Assembly: GCA_036925085.1 (NCBI GenBank)
Contig: JAUPFP010000072.1
Span: 310,001 to 374,000 of the forward strand
Reading direction: 5' to 3'
Length of the DNA: 64,000 bases
Source: Brachycybe producta
Taxonomy: Eukaryota; Arthropoda; Diplopoda; Playtdesmida; Andrognathidae
In this document: piece after piece, positions 1-11,671 of the stretch
Layout of the letters: the number at the start of each line of letters is the position of its first letter
Numbering within the stretch: the first letter of the stretch is position 1
Notes under the pieces: generated by a model
What the model saw: the letters and a program-made list of their open reading frames with translations, nothing else
Told to the model about the DNA's origin: nothing
Databases searched by the model: none
Translations under genes and position numbers: made by a program

Positions 1-384
1 CCCTTGTTACGGCCCCGGTTAGGACTAATAGGAATTGAACACACTAGGACTTTAAGTCGCATCATGGGTAATTCAGCATAATTGACTCACAAATGGAACC
101 ATTGACATAGATTGACATTTCCAAACATAGACTTATCTCGTCTTTTGTTTAGCACTGTTCATTAACTTGACTTTAGTAATTCGTTTTTTTTTTTCTCTCT
201 CTATCGAAATCAGCTTGTAATGCGTGAATTAAGTTGTTGAAGACGCGTTTATATGGTTGAAGAAAACATGACTTCACTGCACGGTGTTTCTTTAACTGTT
301 TCCTATAGTCACTTTGTTCGTTCATAGTTACTTTAACCTACTGTCTCGGTTAAGGTGTCTTCATAAATATGAATTTTGCTTTGT

Positions 385-785
385 GCACTGCAATGGCTAA
401 TGCTATGCTTCATAGACGATTTTTTGTAAAACTTCGACGCAAAAACGTCAAGTGAACGTTTTTTTTTAAACAACATTATTAAAAAAAATTCAAATTGTTA
501 TCGAAACTAGAATGATAAAAGATTACATGAGGGATTTTCCAGTTACATTTCATAAAAATTATATTCACCTTTTTATAAACTGTCATAAAAAGTTTATTTT
601 GAAAGATATAATAAAAAAAAACTTAGCATTATGATTTATGACCAACTATTCGAAGTTTCTAAAACACTGAATTTTTTTTTTTCGCAATCATTCTCCTGAA
701 AAACGTTAGCTTGAAAATTATAAATTTTCTCGAAACCCGCATGTGGACGAAGAGACCTCCTATAGAACATAATAGCCACCCAATT
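385..785. repeat. Dispersed repeat shared with 44,455-44,860
   Basis: Blocks in common: TGACGCAAAAA (ACGCAAAAACG here), AAACAACATTAT, AAATTCAAATTGTT, AACTAGA, CTGTCATAAAAAGTTTATTT, TGAAAGATA, ATAAATTTTCTC and CTCCTATAGAAC.ATAATAGC. It has no frame and no visible termini. Confidence 0.72.
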
Positions 786-1470
786 TCTGACAATTATTTA
801 CTATTAGCTGATGTATGTGATTGTCATGACTCTCATGAGTTTGGGTTTGCCGTATTTGAATTGGTATTACCTGTATTAATTTTCTTGACACCCTGTTATT
901 GTTTAAACAGACAATGGCCACTTTAGCGAAAATATGCAAATAAAGTAAAGCTATATCAGTTGAAAAGATCATTAAAAACTTAAATTTGGTGGTCAGTCAT
1001 TCACACATTGAATAACAACAACTGCGAGTTGGCTGGTTTTGATCGATGGAAAAAGCCAATGAATCACAATTATCAATTTGGTGTATAATCAATCTGAGAA
1101 GGGATGTTGGTATAAATCTGTAGATTTGTATAAATAATATAATGTGGGTTAATTTGAGTGAACTTATTTGGGATAAGAAGGTAGCCGCCGTTCACTAGTT
1201 GACAGTCGCTGTAGGGCTATATATTTAATTTACTAAAACAAGTGATCAATGATCAGCATATCATTTACTTCTGTTTGTTTTTTGACACCATAACCTCCTC
1301 TCTTTTTATCCTGTCAACCTTCAAAATACACAATGCTTACAAAATAATAGTTTAATTTCAATAGTTAATATCTACTGATTATTGGCAATAAAAAAAAGTT
1401 TGGGAACCACTGATCAAATGGATAGGTCGTTAGGTTCATTTCAGGCAAATGACCAATTAGAATTAGTTTT
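786..1470. other. No feature recognised
   Basis: AT-rich sequence. Short open frames here lack start context, domains or splice logic. The stretch 1-384 is the same. Confidence 0.5.
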
Positions 1471-1474
1471 CTTA

Positions 1475-1963
1475 AGCCCCTATCACACTAGCAACCTCCA
1501 ATGCAATTCATCTTGCAATGCAACCTGTGATGTGACTTGCAACTAGAACTTTGTAATAAACTTTATATCACACTATGCAAAATCACTATGCCAATCAAGT
1601 TTTCAAAACTTCGTTTATGTCCAGTAAAATGCAGCTAAAAAGTAAAATGATTTTCCATCCACTTGGTTTGTGTCCATACTGTGATAAACTAACAGGAAGT
1701 TCATAAACCAAAAGTCATGAAACCGGGAATTCGTTCAATGTTATATATGTCATTTCCGGCAAATGGCCTGATTGGTTGTTTGTCAGAAAGTTTACTTGAA
1801 AAGTCTCTCAAGGTTGAACATGTGCAACTCGGTGAGACTGAGTTTGACACTAGTTAAAAGGAAAGTTTTATCCAGTTGCATGTCATATCACACTATAAAC
1901 ATTGAAGTTACATGTCACATTGCACGTTTTATTGCATCAAAAGTTGCTAGTGTGATAGGGGCT
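1475..1963. mobile_element. MITE with CACACTAG ends and TTA duplication
   Basis: The ends are AGCCCCTATCACACTAGCAAC and its inverse, written here in two parts: AGCCCCTATCAC / ACTAGCAAC. TTA flanks at 1,472-1,474 and 1,964-1,966. The interior is non-coding, with TGCAATGCAA-like words. A 3-bp TTA duplication fits PIF/Harbinger. Confidence 0.82.
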
Positions 1964-1999
1964 TTATACATGTGCTGTAATTAAAAGCTTAAAACCAGT

Positions 2000-4900
2000 T
2001 TTTTTTTTCTCTCTCTTTTTCGAAATTTGGAGTTTTGGCTGTCACATTATGTACTTTTCTGTGTTGTATGCTTGTGTTTTTTATGTGGATCTCAGGTGGT
2101 AAATTAGATAAATGTTGTTTTGTGTACAAATTTGGAAATGTGTAGGCTGCGCCTGCCTCACTTGCATATTCATGGGGGTTTTTTTTTTAGCTTTTAGAAA
2201 ATTCAACTTATTATATGCATAGACTAGTATGTACGGATCGTAAATCAATTTGGCATTGTAGCAAGTAATTTTTTGACACTATGGCATCCGTTTCAAATTT
2301 AAAAGTTCTTATTCTACATAGACGTGTTTGGAATTCGTTATTAGGATGAATAATAAGAAATACGGAAAAGACAATAAACGTCCTACACAAAATATGAATG
2401 TTTTTCTTAAAAAGTTGTTTTTGCTTTAAAAAAAACAATGGGCGATGTATCAGATTTTTTTGGGGTGTCATTAAAACACTTAATAACGAATTACTTGATG
2501 ATGCAATATAATATGTTGTACAATGTACATTATCGCAAAAATGATAATATAAATGCTTAAGTGATTGCTAGGAGGGAGCAACCAGGGTCTTCCTTCCTCT
2601 ATTTTTGGAAATCATCAAACATGTAGAAAAATTTACAACATCAACATTTTTTTTTGTATGTGTTAGTTACTCTTTAAGACTTTATTTCTTCTGATGATTT
2701 TGTGTAGTACACCAGATCGGGGTCATGTTAAAACAAGGTCTGATATGTTGTTGTTTTTTTTTTCCCAGGCCTCTCGGAACACTCTACCGTTTTTATTATA
2801 AATTCTCTTGTTAAAACGTGACTTAGACTGTGTGAAAGCAAGTTTTGCAGTTAAAATTCGCTATAGGAAGTGCCTCTTAAGTGTGATCCCGGTTTTAAAA
2901 TACAATAATAGAAAAAAAAGTCATTTACAATCATTTGAGAAAAAAAAAAGTAAGATAAAATGTTTTTATAAATGATTAGATTTATTGGTAAACAAAGGTT
3001 GTAAACAAAGTCTTTGCGTTTTTTGTTTTTGAAGAATTTTTATTTCTAATTAAAATTAATTGCAGTTTAGTTCTTTTTTAATTTGAATTTGAATTTGAAA
3101 TAAAAACTATGCCAAAAAAAAGCGCAACAACTTAGTTTTTACAACCCAATGATAATAAAATGAAAAGGATGTGTTTTTAGTACAATGAAAACCTTTTAGC
3201 ACAAAAACGGTTACCACAAAAAATCGGATAACATGAAATATATTTCTGGACTAAAATTTTTGGTCTTATCGCCTCTCAGAATATAGGGGTTTTTCAATAT
3301 ATTTTAATTCGTTAAAATCCTTTTTTTTACGCGAAAGATCACTTAAATCAGTTGCCGTGTTTTTCGGTTTCGCTTTCATTCCGTATCCGGCTTAAATACA
3401 TATTATTAAACAAGCGCATAAAGACTAAATATTTATTATATGTTTAATATTTCATTAAAAGTTACAAAAAAAAATGATAACATTATTTGTTTTATAAATT
3501 TCAATTAACAAAAAAAAAAATATTTTGGTCTCTCCAGTTTCGTCGTGGTTTTCATTATATTGGTATTTATATAAATTTAAAAAAAACGTTTATAATAAGT
3601 AGTAACATGTTTTTAACATGTACAAATATATGTGAGGCGATTAGGATTCCATGTTTGTACGTTTAAGTGATACATTATTTATCCCAAGTTTTCAAAATGT
3701 CCATTTTCATCAAAAGCATTGCTAACATCAGAATAAAACAAGAAAATTAAACAAAAGCATGGTTTTATAATAAATAAAAGTTTAAAAAGTATTAAAAAAA
3801 ACAAGATCTAATATATATATATATATACATCCTATACATATACATACATACTATATATATACATCCCGTTTTCTAATTGCCTGTACTTTATACTGGGCCC
3901 ACCCCACGAAGCCCACAAATCCCGCCAGGCTTATGGGCCTTTTAACATAAAAATGACAACCGAAACCCACCGGACCATGGGCTTTGTGTAGGTCTCTACC
4001 ATGAAGGTATCAATCATAAAAATGCTTTTAGCATTGAAGTTATATTAACAGCTAAGAACAGCAGCGCTTATCGAATACAAAAACCGGTCGCTGCAATTAC
4101 ATTTAATTACCTATATGTGATGCATGTTAATTAATCCCAGTATATGCAATTCCAATATGAAACCAAAAATAACTTGAGTCTTTTCAAACACCTCCTCCTC
4201 CTCCATCATTTTATTAAGTGATTATTTCTAATTTAGGCTTTATCAACAAGGTGTTTTTAAATTTCATAATTTTAACCCTTGCCATTTACTATTGTAGCTT
4301 ATAATCTCAATAAATATAGAACAAATAATTAAGTTTGAGACTTATTTCTGAAACACTCCTCTGTTTACAACCTACATCTGATTCTAATTACTAATTACTA
4401 TGTTAGGTTGTCAGTCTCACTATCTACTCTACTATGATGCACTTAAGCGCTATATAAGGTTAATGGATAATGTTTCTTATCATATAGAAAACTAATTGGT
4501 AAGACACTCAGGGTTTGTTTGAAAAGTCAAGTAGACCTCTCTCTCTCTCTCTCTCTCTGAATCTGTTCTCTCTTGACATTATAGCAACTACTGCACTTTT
4601 TTTCTTAATGTTGCCAATATAAATATAATGTAAGCATCTCTTAGTATCTTAGCATCCAATAGCATCATAATACTATATATCATTTATATATTCATCCAAT
4701 TTTGCACAATGGATAAGCAAGAATGATGATGATGATAAAGTCACATAAACACCGTAAATATATATAAATATATGAACCGTTATCAGTATGGAAGTGCTGT
4801 ATGTCAATATCGTGTTAATTAAGTACTAATTGTCAATTGTTTTAATCGTAGTATAGGCAGCTTTTCAAAAACGATGGGTTTATATTTTCTGATTTTTTTC

Positions 4901-5200
4901 TCTTTCTTTCCAAACATCTACTTTGAATGTGTACTTATACTCTATCTATTGTTGTCCTAGACAAAGTGAATCAGTCTAGAGGCTATGCAAAAATAAACTT
5001 GCATACATTATTCATACCAAATTAAGATTTTTCGAATGAGAGAGAGAGAGAGGGTGTGCGAAAAACAAGTAGTGACTTTAGTAAGCTTGAGACAAATTGA
5101 AAACTTATCAAATATATATTATACACAGAGTGTCCCAAAAGTTCCTGCATATTTTTGGTGAAATAGGGCGAATTTCAAACAAATTTCTGACTTATAATTT
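2000..5200. other. No gene recognised (AT-rich)
   Basis: It holds poly-T/poly-A runs, a short (AT) patch (3,812-3,862), a GC-richer patch (3,893-3,985) and (CT)n at 4,537. A possible mariner-like end (CAGAGTGTCCCAAAAGT) is at 5,126. Nothing coding is supported. Confidence 0.5.
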
Positions 5201-5209
5201 TATACTGTA

Positions 5210-5468
5210 CATATTAAGCTTTGTCTGTCTGTCTGTGTATAACGCTGTTCAAACAAGGACAAACACGTTTAAGCATGTCAAAATTTATTTCAATTTAAAT
5301 GAACCGGTTTTTTCTCATGGTCAGCTTTATGTTGCGCTCTCCCGATCCAAGAACCCAAACAATAGTAAGGGTGCTTATGAAGTATTTGAATGAAATAGTT
5401 TAATAATTTTAGTAGCAAAATTAAACTAGAATTTTGCTTCCGTCATTTATGACGTGTTACCCCACTAG
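5210..5468 (+). mobile_element. Helitron-like copy 1, with helicase remnant
   Basis: The copy opens near TTGTCTGTCTGTCTGTGTATAACGCTG and ends in CTAG at 5,465-5,468 followed by T. The CGTCAT/ATGACG hairpin at 5,441-5,454 sits 10 bases before the end. This hairpin-plus-CTAG end is the Helitron 3' rule, and Helitrons insert without target duplication. Codons 5,301-5,393 encode the end of a PIF1-type helicase. The exact 5' TC cannot be assigned with confidence. Confidence 0.75.
5301..5393 (+). pseudogene. Helitron helicase C-terminal remnant
   Basis: The reading frame NEPVFSHGQLYVALSRSKNP ends with a stop at 5,393. HGQLYVALSR matches helicase motif VI of PIF1-like helicases, the helicase half of Helitron Rep/Hel proteins, where the Arg contacts ATP. 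Only the last 30 or so residues survive. The same segment recurs in copies at 18,250, 28,240 (minus), 28,480 and 35,275, mostly with SRS changed to SPS or frames broken. Confidence 0.75.
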
Positions 5469-6250
5469 TATGAAAATAATCTCTGAACTTATGGACTTTA
5501 TGGAGCCACATATGGAAAGTAAGAATTACTTTTAAGTAATTTTTTTTAATTACTTTTACGTAATAATAACGTTTTCACCTTATTTCATTAGTCTAAAATA
5601 CTTGAGACGTTTGGATCCCCCTGTATATAAACAAATCAAAATAGCCTTTGCGATTGCCAACCGTTGCGGTTTATTTCTCAAGAACCAAGACAACTCAGTT
5701 TGCACGGGCCTCTAGGCTCCATAGACGCAATGTTAAGCGAAATTTGATGTTTCCAAAAACAGGGTCTCGATTCTAACCACATTAAGTACCTTTAAGCTGA
5801 ATTTGTGAGTGCTGTGGCCAGGTGTTAACATCGGTTTGTTGCAATTTTTAAATTTTTTTTTTTATTATTTTATACAATTTTGAATTATGCTAATTATTGT
5901 AGCGCGACCCATGTTAAAGTCCATTGACTTTGGAAAGTTCCAGTTTGTTAGCCACCTTTTGGTTCTTTAGAAACATCCTTCAGCTTTAATAAAAATAGGG
6001 GTTTATTCCTTAATATTTTCTACAGGTAATAAGGTAAATTCATGGCGTTTCGAATTGCCGTTTAGTTGCTATAGCTATTTAGGCAACTTTTGAACCACAA
6101 AACTGACAGTGTCTCACTGGCACGTGAAACTTTGGAATGTCTAGGCTCTTAATGTAGTACATTGTCACCATTTAGTTTATTTTGTGCAGTATGTATGACA
6201 GATTTATTAATATTTGTATCCTGGTGGGGGGGGGAGTGCAACCTTTTTTG

Positions 6251-6280
6251 ACCTCCATTGCTCTAAAGAGCAATGGAGGT
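6251..6280. repeat. Palindrome, 14-base arms, 2-base spacer
   Basis: ACCTCCATTGCTCT (6,251-6,264) and AGAGCAATGGAGGT (6,267-6,280) pair exactly. AGCAATGGAGGT and TATAGG recur at 7,142-7,160, so the palindrome may be part of a repeat end bordering the minisatellite region. Confidence 0.9.
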
Positions 6281-6319
6281 ATATAGGATCATGCAAGAAA
6301 AGGGGGGAAAAAAGGATGT

Positions 6320-6341
6320 CTGTGTGTGTGTGTGTGTGTGT
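6320..6341. repeat. (TG)n microsatellite
   Basis: About 11 TG units. Similar short runs: (CT)n at 4,537-4,558 and 42,546-42,562, (GA)n at 5,038-5,053. Confidence 0.93.
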
Positions 6342-6897
6342 CCGGAACCCGATTTAGTTCCTCAAACAACTCAAGAACGGAATGAGATAAAGACATTTTT
6401 TATTTGATTCCGTGGGTCAATATGAAGCTCCTGACAAAAAATTAGAAAATATTACCCAGGGGTTATTTTTTTATGAATTTTTTAGAAACAAATTTTGAGT
6501 TTTTGGTCATAATTTTTAGTGGGTCGAACAACTCGAAAACGGGGCCACCTACAATAAAATGTCATCAGACCTAAAATGATGTAAACATTCTGACGATGAA
6601 ACTGGAAAAAAATTGGAATTTTAGAGCGATTCGATATATAAAATTTCGATTTTTTAAAAACGTAATTTTTTTTAAAAAAAATCTCGATTCTTCCTCTTTC
6701 CAGTTGTAGCATTCGAAAGGGGGGACTTTTCTATTATTTAGGAGGGGTGTTCCTTTCTATGTTCTGTTATTATTTTTGTATATTAGAATACATGTGACGT
6801 ATTTTCATTTTAAACCCATATTATTACAAATGAATGACGCATGCGCATCACATGTAACTATGTCATGTACTTGAATACATACATGTGTTTATCTATA

Positions 6898-7098
6898 TAC
6901 ACATGCGCACACGTCTATACATGTGCGTACACATGCGCACAAGTGTACATGTGCGTACACATGCGCACAAGTGTGTACATGTGCGTACACATGCGCACAA
7001 GTGTGGACATGTGCGTACACATGCGCACACGTGTGTACATGTGTGTACTCATGCGCACACGTGTGTTCATGTGCGTACTCATGCGCACACATGTAACA
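6898..7098. repeat. 30-base minisatellite, mostly alternating purine-pyrimidine
   Basis: The unit is close to ACATGCGCACAAGTGTGTAC / ATGTGCGTAC, about 6-7 copies. Bases alternate purine and pyrimidine with a few breaks (AAG, CTC). The unit length is a multiple of three, so several frames stay open on both strands (MRTSVYMCVH-like peptides); I regard these as chance. Confidence 0.9.
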
Positions 7099-7594
7099 AT
7101 GAAAAAAAGTTGGTTATTTGATATATGAAAGCATATATTAAAGCAATGGAGGTCTATAGGGTTCCTTGAATCCCTTGTTTAATGTAAGGTGAACGAGAGC
7201 ATAATTCGCCACACTATACAAAAAAATGAGAAATTGAACGATTTATTTAAATTCAAAATAGAATCAATTATGTAATTATTTATATCACTCTTAATAAATT
7301 AAGTGTAATTTGTTCAAATTGAAATCACATTTTTTAATGCAAAATTTGACAATTTTTTGTTGGACAAGTTGCCGAAATTTTGGTTGAATGCCCGTCTCAA
7401 CTTTTCATTGTGGTCGGGAAGAAAGTTTCGTAATAAAACAAATATTTATTATTATAATAATAATAATACTTTATTTACCACAAAGCTCAGCTGACATGTG
7501 ACTACATAAAAGGTACAAAAAGCAATATGCACAACAGGCAGTACATTGTTTGTCACAAATCAGGCACATACTGGCTACAAAATTTTAGGTGGGC

Positions 7595-7805
7595 AATAGC
7601 CAAAAAAATTAGCAACATTATTTTCAATATGTCAAAATACATGTAAAACATGTATGAAATCGAAGTAGTTTTTTAAATTTTGGTAAATTTACATTTCACA
7701 GTTACGAAAGAGGCTGTTCAAGTCCATCCAATTTTGAGTAGTTCCTGAGGTCTTCGCAATTTCTATATGCTTACGGGGCTTCTTCTAGCTTTGAGAGCCA
7801 AGTCT
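7595..7805. repeat. Dispersed repeat shared with 37,495-37,700
   Basis: TAGCAACATT, ACATGTATGAAATCGAAGTA, TTTACATTTCACAGTTACGA, AAGAGGCT, TTTCTATATGCTTA and GCTTCTT occur in the same order at 37,495-37,680. No coding signal. A Helitron-like copy begins at its right edge. Confidence 0.75.
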
Positions 7806-7972
7806 ATGTATGTGTAACGCTGTACGAACAATTACAAAAACCTTTAAGCAAACACATGTGAGGGCGGTGGGGGATAGGGGAGAAAGAAACGTCCTTCATT
7901 GAGTGACCTTCAGTATTTGAATAAAATAGTAAAACTAGAATGTCCCGTCATTTATGACGGTTACCCCACTAG
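7800..7972 (+). mobile_element. Helitron-like copy 2
   Basis: From TATGTGTAACGCTGTACGAACAA to the end CTAG at 7,969-7,972, with the hairpin CCCGTCAT/ATGACGG at 7,945-7,960. It lacks the helicase segment and has a GAGGGCGGTGGGGG block instead, shared with the copy at 11,672, so the two form a short non-autonomous subfamily. Confidence 0.75.
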
Positions 7973-8204
7973 TTATATATAAAAATATTAAAAAGTGACA
8001 TTCAGAAGAAACAAAAAACTAAACAAAAAATTGGAATTTGCATCGAGACAAAATAAAAACCCACCTATTTTATTTAACATGATTATTTTTTTATTATATA
8101 ATTATTAATTATGAATTTATATTTATTTTAATTTTTGTTAACATGGCAAATTTTTTTTTTTCAATTTTTGAGTTTTTTTTACACAGCTTATTAAATTGTT
8201 TGCT

Positions 8205-8311
8205 TTATTACCGAAATTTACCAGTATTACCGGTTTCGGTAATGCTGCATTACCGAAAAACCGGTAATGCTATAAAGTGACTGGTAATGGAATATGGAAA
8301 CCCTAGTCAAC
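8205..8311. mobile_element. Partial ACCGGTAAT-type MITE
   Basis: TTTATTACCGAAATTTACCAG to GGAAACCCTAG matches the right half of the elements at 35,755 and 36,077 (ACCGGTAATGCTATAA, GTGACTGGTAATGG). The left end is missing. Confidence 0.65.
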
Positions 8312-8390
8312 TCATTAAATCACCAGGGATTTACGTTTTGTCTTGCTATTTTTTTTCCTTCTTATTTGCTGTGTTATACCCTAGTACACA

Positions 8391-8677
8391 CCTGATAATT
8401 TAAATGCATTTAAATAATAAACGTGTTCTACAGAGCCCCCTGTGAAGGGCAAACAAACAATATATCGAATTCAATTGATTCAGTTAATAATCTGAAAAAA
8501 TTGAGTTAATACTTAAATATAATATATAAACTATTGACAACATATTGATTTATTATTTCAATTTAAAATATTAATAATAAAGTCAATTTTTATTTGTTGT
8601 TCATGTCCTTTACTGGATTCCGTATAATTCACTTAAACACATTTAATTTGAATTCATTTAACTCATATGTGTACAAG
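8391..8677. mobile_element. AT-rich TIR element, uninterrupted copy
   Basis: The ends CTAGTACACACCTGATAATT and inverted CTTGTACACATATGAGTTAA. It contains GTTCTACAGAGCCCCCTGTG and GGATTCCGTATAATTCACTT. The inverse copy at 34,178-34,620 has the same blocks plus a LINE tail. Confidence 0.75.
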
Positions 8678-9416
8678 GTTTTAGGCCTACTCTCAGACAA
8701 TCTAATTTAATAATAAGGAGTAGTAATCTTGAGGTTACAATTTATGGTTCATAAAATGTGATGTTCTGTAGATTGGAAATAGTTATATTATTATTAAAAA
8801 TCTATTTGGATGCGCGCACAGTTCGTAACTTCAGGAAACATTTTAAATTTAGAAAGCATTTTCATGATATAAGGAAGAGAGAGAGAGAGAGAGGGGATAT
8901 CAGAAATGTGTATTATGTAGGGGAGGGGGGGTCGTCTCTGATGTCATTAGTTTCTTGGCCATCATCTCCCCCCCCCCCCTTTCCCACATCTCAATTCAAA
9001 AGATTACTTTTTATGAGGAATTCTTCTTCTTCAAAAAAAAATATAAATTCTATGTAGAGGAAGTGTAAAATATTTAGTTTTCAGTTACAAAAATAATTTC
9101 AACATTTGATTTGACAGCATTTTTAAGATTTGTTGTATACATGAATATGATAAAGTAATATATTCTTGGAGGTTGTTTTTTTTAACATGTTTTTTTTTCC
9201 TTTAAAGAATCCTCATAAAAAAAAAGTAATCAGATATGTGTTTAGTAGAGTAACGTGTTTTCAAAACCCATCTCCGCCCAATATCTTCTAAAACGATTAA
9301 AGATATCAATAGGAAATGTAACATTTAAAATGGGATCTTGAAATATATTGAAATTATTACATAGAAAATATTATGTAGCATTTGTAACTTTTTATCAGTT
9401 GTTGTAGAGAGCTAGT

Positions 9417-9420
<4 letters not shown>

Positions 9421-9473
<53 letters not shown>
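9421..9473. repeat. (CA)n microsatellite
   Basis: About 26 uninterrupted CA units. Confidence 0.97.
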
Positions 9474-9477
<4 letters not shown>

Positions 9478-9724
9478 AATTTCACAAACTTCGAAATCAA
9501 ATTCTAGAAACCCGTATCCAATTTCATTTTCATTGATTCAACACCCTTATTTTGAAGCCGAATAAGTCATTTTTTTTTTTTGCCAGGGGCTTTCAGTTTC
9601 AAACTTGGTGTAAAAATTCAAGGAGAACTGATACGAAATGAATATAATAACACTCAATAGTTTGAATCAGGTACCGTTCCTGGAATTGCATTTTGGTTTT
9701 GTTTTCAATGTGATTTGTTTTTTA

Positions 9725-10561
9725 GGCCTGCTTCACACGGACCGCGTTGTTGTGCCACATAAAGTGGTCACATCTTTAAAGTAGTCGTATTCATCAGACC
9801 ATAGATTATTTAGGAGATGTTCAGTCGGGCCAACGCCACCGTGGCCACAAGTGGCAAGCAGGCGTAGGCAGTCGAATACACGGGGGGGGGGGGCAAACAA
9901 AACTTTACATTCACTTTCCCGTCTACCTTTTGCAAGACTTCAGTGGCCATAATAATGGCAAATGAGTTCAGCCGTTCTTATATTATGAATGGGTACATTA
10001 CACTATTATCTCTATGGAGTCTTTACTGTAAAGATTTCATTTCTTTTAGTTGATTCATTTTTTTTTTTTTCTATCTTCTGGAAACAATTTTAGAAACCGT
10101 GATTGTAATTTTCTTTCAATATCATATTAATATTATTTTGATCCATTGTTGTGGGACCCATATAGGCCGGAGCCTATTTGGTAATCCGGCACTGGTGGCA
10201 AGCACCTCCTGGTTGACAGGCAATTAAAAATCGGGACATAAAGAAGTTGGCTCCGCCCTTTTTATGACGACCGGCAACTTCTAATTGGTTTGTTGTGTGG
10301 TTCGACGTTGAAAAGGGCGGAGCATGTGACGTCAGACTCCATAACCAACCAATTAGAAGTTGCCGTTCGTCATAAAAAGGGCGGAGCCAACTTCTGTAGG
10401 TCCCGATTTCTAATTGCCTGTTCCTGGTTGACAGAGATGATCAATGTCATACCAGTGGCCGGCACTGACTGCATGCCATTGTTTCCAATGTAAAGCAAGA
10501 CGTGTCAACCACTTCATACTGCACTTTTTGGCGACACAAAGTGTGCCTTGTGAAACCAGCC
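9725..10561. mobile_element. PIF-type TIR element with nested palindromic MITE
   Basis: The ends GGCCTGCTTCACACGG and inverted GGCTGGTTTCACAAGG are flanked by TTA (9,722-9,724; 10,562-10,564). Internal words GTGGCAAGCA and CATTGTTT repeat near each end. The 10,218-10,420 hairpin is a later insertion. Confidence 0.8.
10218..10420. mobile_element. Palindromic MITE, about 85-base arms
   Basis: The arm CAGGCAATTAAAAATCGGG, AGAAGTTGGCTCCGCCC, TTATGACGA, GGCAACTTCTAATTGGTT is mirrored by the other half with few mismatches. Both sides carry TCCTGGTTGA, possibly a 9-10-bp duplication of the MULE kind. Related arms occur at 28,738-28,855 and 43,225-43,315. Confidence 0.78.
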
Positions 10562-11671
10562 TTAGGCTGGTTCCATACGATGCATGCACTTGTCAAATAT
10601 TTTCAAACTGAGCATCTCTGCAGATTAATTAATAATAATAAACATGTGTTGAACTTTTAACAAAAATGATAATATATTGTAGGCCTGTTGTATGTGACGA
10701 GTGAACGCATAATGTGGAAACAAACGGCCTTACTAATGTATTAAGCCTGATTCCCACTATGTTGAAATGCATCGTGGCATTCTAAGGGTGTGTGTGCATT
10801 CAACTCCTGTTACAAGGACTAACGCTTTCTCGTATTTTTATGTATCTGGGCTATGATAAATTTGCTTCCTGCATTTTTTTTTTCCAATTAAGATTTCAAT
10901 TTCATAGTGTCACCGGAGTCACTAATAGATGAAAATGCAGTAGTAATAGAATCACACAACATTGCAGTTGTATCACTTCTTTTTATTAGAGCCTTGTCTT
11001 CTGTCATATATACAGGTGCCATCAAATAGTATCAGTAGTTAAATTAGTCATACTTAGTTAACAACACTAGTCACATTAGGTGTAGGGTTATGCCTTCAAT
11101 CTTCAAATACATTATTTATACATTACACTTAGTTATTGGTCTTTGGCACTCTTTGCCATCCAAATACAATTAGTAACATTTCGATTCTTCCCGGTTTTAG
11201 TTGCTTAGTTTTAATATGTATTTTGTGGATTGAAATGTTGTTTCACCATGCTGATAATGGTCTTCTTCATTATTGCTTTGGCAAGTGATCAATGGCTGGT
11301 AGTTCTCGAAGAGTTTACAGCATCTAAGAAAAAAAAGCAGTATATTTTCCAAGAATTATAATTATCAGTGAATAAAGTCAACTTCATTGTCATAATGATA
11401 AACATTTAATATAATTTGTGTGGCGTGTGAAGACTTATGAAAATACTGGAATTCTCAGAAAATTTGAAATTTAGTTTAAAATTCCGAGAAAACATTATAA
11501 ATTTTTTTCAAAAAAATCAAAAAAGAATAGAATATTCAGGTAGTTTTAAATTCGCTGGATATGAATTTATACAATATTTAAAAATTACTGTTTTTACGCC
11601 GTGCAAAACAAACGACAACTTAGGAAGAGGAACCAGGAATTTTAAAAAAATAATTCGATAATAACGATAAT

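Noticed and set aside
6841-7128. Cysteine-rich open frames (MCVHMRTS-type repeats) on both strands
   Set aside because: They follow from a 30-base tandem repeat without stops in several frames; no start context, splice or homology supports a protein.
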